From Oscillospiraceae bacterium (GTDB lineage: Bacteria > Bacillota_A > Clostridia > Oscillospirales > Oscillospiraceae), in NCBI GenBank assembly GCA_017415945.1, contig JAFQDR010000208.1, positions 1 to 42,490 of the forward strand: a DNA stretch of 42,490 bases, given 5' to 3'. This document shows positions 38,546-42,490 of this stretch, piece by piece. The number at the start of each line of letters is the position of its first letter. Within the stretch, counting starts at the first letter, position 1. The notes beneath the pieces were generated by a model, which saw only the letters and a program-made list of their open reading frames with translations, did not search any database and was not told where the DNA came from. Made by a program: the position numbers and the translations under genes.

Positions 38546-39308
38546 GCAATTGAGAACCGAATATGATGATGCCTTGTTTGCATTGCTGATGGACGACGCC
38601 ATGCAGACCGAAGGGGAAGCCTTCCTCGCTGAAAACGAGCGTTTAAAAGCCGAATCGGATTTTGTGATATCCTCCGAAACCCATGAGCAAACACTTACCG
38701 CCATCCGAGAAGCCTATCGGAAAAAAAGCAGACGAAACAGGGCTGCACGCTTCCGTCGTATGATAGGGAAAGGCGTAGCAGCCGTGTTTGCCGCCGCAGT
38801 GCTGGTTGGTATTGGATGCGCAGTGAATCCCACCGTAAAAGCAAAAACGCTGAAACTGATGATGACAATCACCAATCAAGCCACCATCCTATTTGTGAAC
38901 GACGGTTCCGAGATCCCGCCATGGGTAGTCGCCCCCGATCAGTCCGATTCCGACCATAATCGCACAGAGTACGAAATCACCTTCATCCCCGACGGCTTCT
39001 ATCCGCACTCCGAGCTTCAAACCGAGCATTTTAATATGCAGGAATTTAAAAACGACGACGAAGCTCTCATCAGTGTGCAAATCACCCACAGCCACGGAAA
39101 TATGATTTCCTCTATGGACACCGAAAATGCCGATGTGGTTGAAGAAATCACCATCAACGGGAATAACGGTCTCTTGGTAGAAAAAGGTCAGCGTGTTCAC
39201 ATAGAAACATATGATGTAAACGAAATGGATTATTTTGATGTAGTATGCTTAAACATAGACAGGGAAACCGTCATCAAGATCGCGGAAGGCATCAAGCCCT
39301 TTAGCTAA
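38532..39308 (+). CDS. Anti-sigma factor with DUF4367-like sensor domain
   Basis: 258 residues. A cytoplasmic N-terminus of about 78 residues includes KKSRRNRAARFRRMIGKG. One transmembrane helix follows (VAAVFAAAVLVGIGCAV, about 81-97), then an outer domain with EYEITFIPDGFYPHSELQTE, ITINGNNGLLVEKGQRVHIE and a C-terminal VIKIAEGIKPF. This matches the DUF4367 pattern of predicted anti-sigma sensors. GGAGGG lies within the sigma gene, and the two genes overlap by 14 bases. Confidence 0.82.
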   Translation: MKSYEQLRTEYDDALFALLMDDAMQTEGEAFLAENERLKAESDFVISSETHEQTLTAIREAYRKKSRRNRAARFRRMIGKGVAAVFAAAVLVGIGCAVNPTVKAKTLKLMMTITNQATILFVNDGSEIPPWVVAPDQSDSDHNRTEYEITFIPDGFYPHSELQTEHFNMQEFKNDDEALISVQITHSHGNMISSMDTENADVVEEITINGNNGLLVEKGQRVHIETYDVNEMDYFDVVCLNIDRETVIKIAEGIKPFS

Positions 39309-39325
39309 CAGAAAGGCAAGCTGCT

Positions 39326-40556
39326 ATGAGAACATTTCTAATTACACTGTGTATCCTCCTTTGCTTGGTCGGATGCGGCACATCCGATCAAGCACAACAG
39401 CCGTTAGACACCCCAACGCCTTCCCCTGCGGTCACGGCAGTTCCCACACCCATGCCAACATCCTCCCTGATGCAGCCCGCCACCATCCTCCATGCGGTGG
39501 AGACGTTCATGGAAGGCTACGACTATGAATGTCAGAATTTGGTGCAGGTTGGAGAAACCTACATGACCCCCGATTTCATGCTGGCGGTGCTCCGCGGCAC
39601 CTATCTCCATGGATGCATCGTGGTAGAGCAGCTGCACCTGGCACAGCTGAATTTCAAGGACGGCGGATACCAGGTCATCAATCTGTATCCCGGAGAGGAA
39701 CAGGCCACGGGATTTCATCCCAATGTTGTAAACATCAACGGGGAGACCATCATCTGGGCCACTCTCACCGACCTGCAGTCCCAAGAGCTGCGGGTGTACT
39801 ACGACAGCGGCGCATACGAAACCGTTCCCATGGACGGGGATTCCGCAATTTTCCGATTCAAGCGAGGCGTGAAGGTCACAAAGCTGGCCCCCCTCAATGC
39901 AAATGGCGAGGAGATCAGCTCCATGACTGTCCAAGGGGATGCCCTACTGCCCCTTGCCAACATAACGGGCAGCATCGGAGCACAAATCCATCCCATGACA
40001 GGGGAGGTTTTGGGTGTCAGCGGCTATCCGGAATCCCCCGACGAGAGCAGTAAAACCGCCCTGACCGATGCCATACAGAATGCAGGTCTGCTGCAAAGCC
40101 GCTCCGATTTCGACCTCATCGCCGCAAAAGAATATTCCGAGAGGCTTTATGCCGTTATCTCCTATTCCCGAAACACACAGACGGTATATGAGCTGATCAT
40201 CGCCGAGCTGACCCTTGAGGGGGAAATTGATATCCTCGGTTTCTGCGAATTTTCGCCCCCCCGATGCGGAAGGATTCAAAATGTACAGCACCGCCATTGA
40301 AAACGACATCATTTGCTGGACTCTGCTGAACGAGACCCGATTGGACGGTGCAAACGCCGTGCTCATTGATTTCAACAGCTTTGCCTTCCACTGGGACAAC
40401 GGCGATCGCCAAGAGGACGCGGTGGTGGATCGATTCTTCATTTACACCAATCGTCATGTGCCCCTCCCCTCCGCCTGCACGCCCATTGTCAACGGACGAG
40501 AGCTATCCGCTCTGTCCTCCAACATAACCCGTGCAGAGTTCCAAGCCATCCAATAA
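39326..40556 (+). pseudogene. Lipoprotein gene interrupted by a +1 frameshift at a C7 tract
   Basis: The first frame (39326-40300) encodes a lipoprotein: lipobox LVGC (Cys17), then a Pro/Thr linker (DTPTPSPAVTAVPTPMPTS) and an unrecognised domain of about 250 residues. At the C7 run 40256-40262 the frame slips and ends at 40300. The next frame continues without loss to 40556 (DAEGFKMYSTAIENDIICWT and on to EFQAIQ). Removing one C restores a single protein of about 409 residues. This could be a phase-variable tract, a real inactivation or a sequencing error. AAAGG lies before the ATG. It follows the second sigma/anti-sigma pair by 17 bases and may be part of that operon. Confidence 0.8.
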
Positions 40557-40560
40557 AAAC

Positions 40561-40597
40561 AGGCTGCCTTACCGTTTGGTAGGGCAGCCTCATTATT
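40561..40597. terminator. Terminator between convergent genes
   Basis: AGGCTGCCTTACC pairs with GGTAGGGCAGCCT, followed by CATTATTTT on the plus strand and by TTTTTATTGG on the minus strand; it serves both the lipoprotein and MATE genes. Confidence 0.8.
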
Positions 40598-41977
40598 TTA
40601 ATATTCGGTTTTATGGGCTTCCAATTCACCCATGGCTTTTTTGAACTGGAAATAGAACAGCACCGCCGTAAAGCTCATGGCAAAGAAGTCCGACACGGGC
40701 TCTGCCATATACACAGCAATGGTCTTGTCCACAGGCAGAATCGCAGGCAGCAGATAGATCATGGGGATCATCAGCACAAATTTACGCATGACAGCAACCA
40801 TGATAGACGCCTTGGCATTACCCAGTGCCCCGAAAGTCATCTGACAAGAGATCTGGATGCCGAACATGAACAGCACCGCAAAGTACACCCGCAGAGCGGT
40901 CTTGGAAAATTCCGCAAGGGCAGCATCATTGGTGAACATGGCAGTAAACACCTGAGGGCAGAACTGCACAAACAGCCACATACACACCGCATAGCACATA
41001 TTGACCTTTAGCAGCAGCTTAAAAGCAGCACGCACACGATCGGCATTCCCCGCACCGTAGTTGTAGCTGATGATAGGCTGAGCTCCTTGGCCCACGCCTT
41101 GCAGAGGCAGCATGGCAAGCTGGGTCACGCTCATCAAAATGGTCATGGCCCCTACCGCAATATCCCCGCCGTACTCCAGCAGAGAGGTATTGTAGCAGAA
41201 GAAAATCACACTCTCACTGGCATTCATAATGAACACAGCTAAGCCCAAGGCAATACAGGGCTTCAGGACGCTGAGATCCAAACGCATATACTCTTTTTTC
41301 AGTCGGATATTGGTCTTTTTCCCAAACAAAAAGCTGAGTACCCATACGCAGGAACAGCCCTGTGCCAAAATCGTTGCCAGTGCCGCACCCGCAACCCCCA
41401 TATCCAGTGCATAAATGAAAATGGGGTCAAGGATAATATTTGTCACCGCACCGATCATCACGGACTTCATAGAGACTTTTGTAAACCCTTGGGCGGTAAT
41501 GAAGGCGTTCATGCCCAAGGTCAGCTGCACAAAGATCGTGCCCATGGCATATATACGCATATAGGAAGCCGCATAGTCGATGGTGTTCTCACTTGCCCCA
41601 AACAGCATCAGCAAAGGACGACCGAACAGCAACAGAAACACGGTCAGCAGCAGAGAAATCAAAATTTGCAGAGCAAAACAGCTGCCCAAAATGCGTTCCG
41701 CTTCCCTATGGTCACCACGTCCCATGGCAATGGAGCTGCGAGGTGCACCGCCGCTGCCTGCAAAAGCCGCAAATGCGGATACGATCATAATCAGAGGCAC
41801 GCAAATCCCAAGACCCGTCAGTGCCGCTGCCCCTTCGTTGGGGATATGGCCGATATAAATGCGGTCTACAATATTATAAAGCATATTGATCAGCTGCGCC
41901 GTCACCGTAGGGATCGCAAGCTGCTTCAGCAAAGGACCAATGGGCTCCGTCCCAAGAAACTCCTTATCCGTATTCAT
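40598..41977 (-). CDS. MATE-family efflux transporter
   Basis: 459 residues, about twelve transmembrane helices. Typical family blocks are PLLKQLAIPTVTAQLINMLY, NIVDRIYIGHI, GLGICVPLIMIVSAFAAFAG and the second-half LPLQGVGQGAQPIISYNYGA. The first-half text SGGAPRSSIAMGRGD places it in the VmrA/MepA-like group. It exports organic cations or unknown metabolites. The start at 41977 has AAAGGTGG upstream; the longer frame runs into the structured element R4 and is not used. The upstream TATAAT sits near 42005 on the minus strand. Confidence 0.9.
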   Translation of the reverse strand: MNTDKEFLGTEPIGPLLKQLAIPTVTAQLINMLYNIVDRIYIGHIPNEGAAALTGLGICVPLIMIVSAFAAFAGSGGAPRSSIAMGRGDHREAERILGSCFALQILISLLLTVFLLLFGRPLLMLFGASENTIDYAASYMRIYAMGTIFVQLTLGMNAFITAQGFTKVSMKSVMIGAVTNIILDPIFIYALDMGVAGAALATILAQGCSCVWVLSFLFGKKTNIRLKKEYMRLDLSVLKPCIALGLAVFIMNASESVIFFCYNTSLLEYGGDIAVGAMTILMSVTQLAMLPLQGVGQGAQPIISYNYGAGNADRVRAAFKLLLKVNMCYAVCMWLFVQFCPQVFTAMFTNDAALAEFSKTALRVYFAVLFMFGIQISCQMTFGALGNAKASIMVAVMRKFVLMIPMIYLLPAILPVDKTIAVYMAEPVSDFFAMSFTAVLFYFQFKKAMGELEAHKTEY

Positions 41978-42027
41978 CCGATAACCACCTTTCATACAAG
42001 GAGCAATTATAGCATAAACCACAATAT

Positions 42028-42056
42028 AAAAAAAGACACAGTCATTACTCTGTGTC
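42028..42056 (-). terminator. Second terminator downstream of the 5S gene
   Basis: On the minus strand GACACAG pairs with CTGTGTC, followed by T7. It lies beyond element R4, so R4 is bracketed by two terminators facing the same way. Confidence 0.75.
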
Positions 42057-42071
42057 AAACAATGGACTAAA

Positions 42072-42262
42072 AAATGCTTCGCAGAATTTCGTCCACAAGG
42101 ACGAAACCGGTTCAATTATATTTTTCGCGCCGACATGCGCGAAGCGAAAAATACCGCTCAGATTTTTGAGTGTGCGAGTGAAACGAGTGCGCGAACAAAA
42201 TCTGAACGCTCATTGCCGCAGGCAGGGGAATATTCATGCAAGACACTTATGTCTTGCATGAA
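42072..42262 (-). repeat. Structured multi-hairpin element, copy R4
   Basis: On the minus strand a terminal hairpin, TTCATGCAAGAC/GTCTTGCATGAA, starts inside the T-run of the 5S terminator. CCCCTGCCTGCGGCAATGAG follows, then TCAGATTTT/AAAATCTGA, the core hairpin ATTTTTCGC/GCGAAAAAT (42120-42152), TTTCGTCC/GGACGAAA and TTCTGCGAAGC. Confidence 0.8.
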
Positions 42263-42289
42263 AAAAAGACACACTCGAAAGAGTGTGTC
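42261..42289 (-). terminator. Terminator of the tRNA-Lys/5S transcript
   Basis: On the minus strand GACACACTC pairs with GAGTGTGTC around TTTC, followed by T7. Confidence 0.9.
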
Positions 42290-42293
42290 CTGT

Positions 42294-42409
42294 GTTGGCA
42301 TTGACCTATCTTCCCAAGCCGCTTCCAGCTAAGTATTGTCGGCACGGGTGAGCTTAACTTCCGTGTTCGGAATGGGACCGGGTGGACCCTCACCGTTAAA
42401 AGCACCAAC
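42294..42409 (-). rRNA. rrf: 5S ribosomal RNA
   Basis: 116 nt. The conserved loop text CCGAACACGGAAGTTAAGCT is present on the minus strand, and the ends GTTGGTG and TGCCAAC pair as helix I. It lies four bases after a tRNA-Lys gene, so it is either the tail of an rRNA operon that continues past the window or part of a tRNA/5S cluster. Confidence 0.95.
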
Positions 42410-42413
42410 TGTA

Positions 42414-42489
42414 TGGTACACCTTCAGGGACTCGAACCCTGGACACCCTGATTAAGAGTCAGGTGCTCTACCAACTGAGCTAAAGGTGC
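42414..42489 (-). tRNA. tRNA-Lys (anticodon CTT)
   Basis: 76 nt with encoded CCA. The acceptor stem is GCACCTT/AAGGTGT, the D arm contains AGCTCAGTTGGTAGAGC, and the anticodon loop CTCTTAA gives CTT. The T arm is CAGGG-TTCGAGT-CCCTG. It is complete, one base from the window edge. Confidence 0.95.
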
Positions 42490-42490
42490 A

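Noticed and set aside
41978..42115. Upstream extension of the minus-strand MATE protein to 505 residues
   Set aside because: The extra 46 residues derive from a terminator and the end of element R4; the ATG at 41977 has AAAGGTGG in front of it.

Overview
The window reads as chromosome of a Clostridia-class Firmicute, most likely an Oscillospirales-type gut anaerobe. Supporting signs are GC-rich coding sequence with strong GGAGG ribosome sites, TTGACA-N17-TATAAT promoters, a Rex repressor, an M29 aminopeptidase, DUF975/DUF5662/DUF4367-type proteins, a PyrK/PyrDB orotate pathway and many short palindromic repeats. The assignment is from gene content and style only.

Layout. 1-2566: 3' end of proS, a small-export-type membrane protein, thioredoxin and mntP. 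2570-7600: small membrane and regulatory genes around two identical tRNA-Leu(CAG) genes with matching leaders. The second tRNA is followed by an array of variable hairpins and a four-helix-bundle (S23/IVP) gene. 7600-9800: an accessory patch of three minus-strand hypothetical genes with copies of a shared leader repeat. 10080-13147: an Ldh2-family dehydrogenase, a lipoprotein and rex. 13154-14133: a REP-associated transposase (RAYT) between two inverted palindromes. 14185-18506 (minus): a flavoprotein / CaiB-BaiF CoA-transferase / SDR operon, divergent from a LysR gene and a MATE exporter. This trio recalls the baiJKL genes of bile-acid-converting clostridia, but the substrate is unknown.

21862-27498 (minus): one tightly overlapped operon, pyrC-K-D-F-E-B-I, encoding UMP synthesis from carbamoyl phosphate onward. 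27610-30212: a TRIC/UPF0126 channel-like protein, a DUF5662 protein and the M29 aminopeptidase. 30628-35456: a His-rich Zn/Cd-type P1B ATPase with an ArsR-type operator, an ECF sigma/anti-sigma pair between two ~350-bp direct repeats, and an ArsR regulator with a zinc-site-like helix. 35809-40556: a zinc-ribbon membrane protein with an acyltransferase-like partner, a second sigma/anti-sigma pair and a frameshifted lipoprotein. 40598-42489: a MATE transporter, then 5S rRNA and tRNA-Lys(CTT), all on the minus strand.

The most unusual content is non-coding. (1) Four copies of a ~190-290 bp multi-hairpin element lie at 12136, 17507, 35516 and 42072. Each sits just 3' of a gene, each has the same orientation relative to that gene, and the stems keep pairing while their sequence changes. 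This looks like an undescribed structured 3'-UTR RNA or mobile hairpin family. (2) The array at 6950-7105 alternates constant ATGATAT/ATATCAT separators with variable stems and sits beside an S23-family gene. Either could be the new system hidden in the window.
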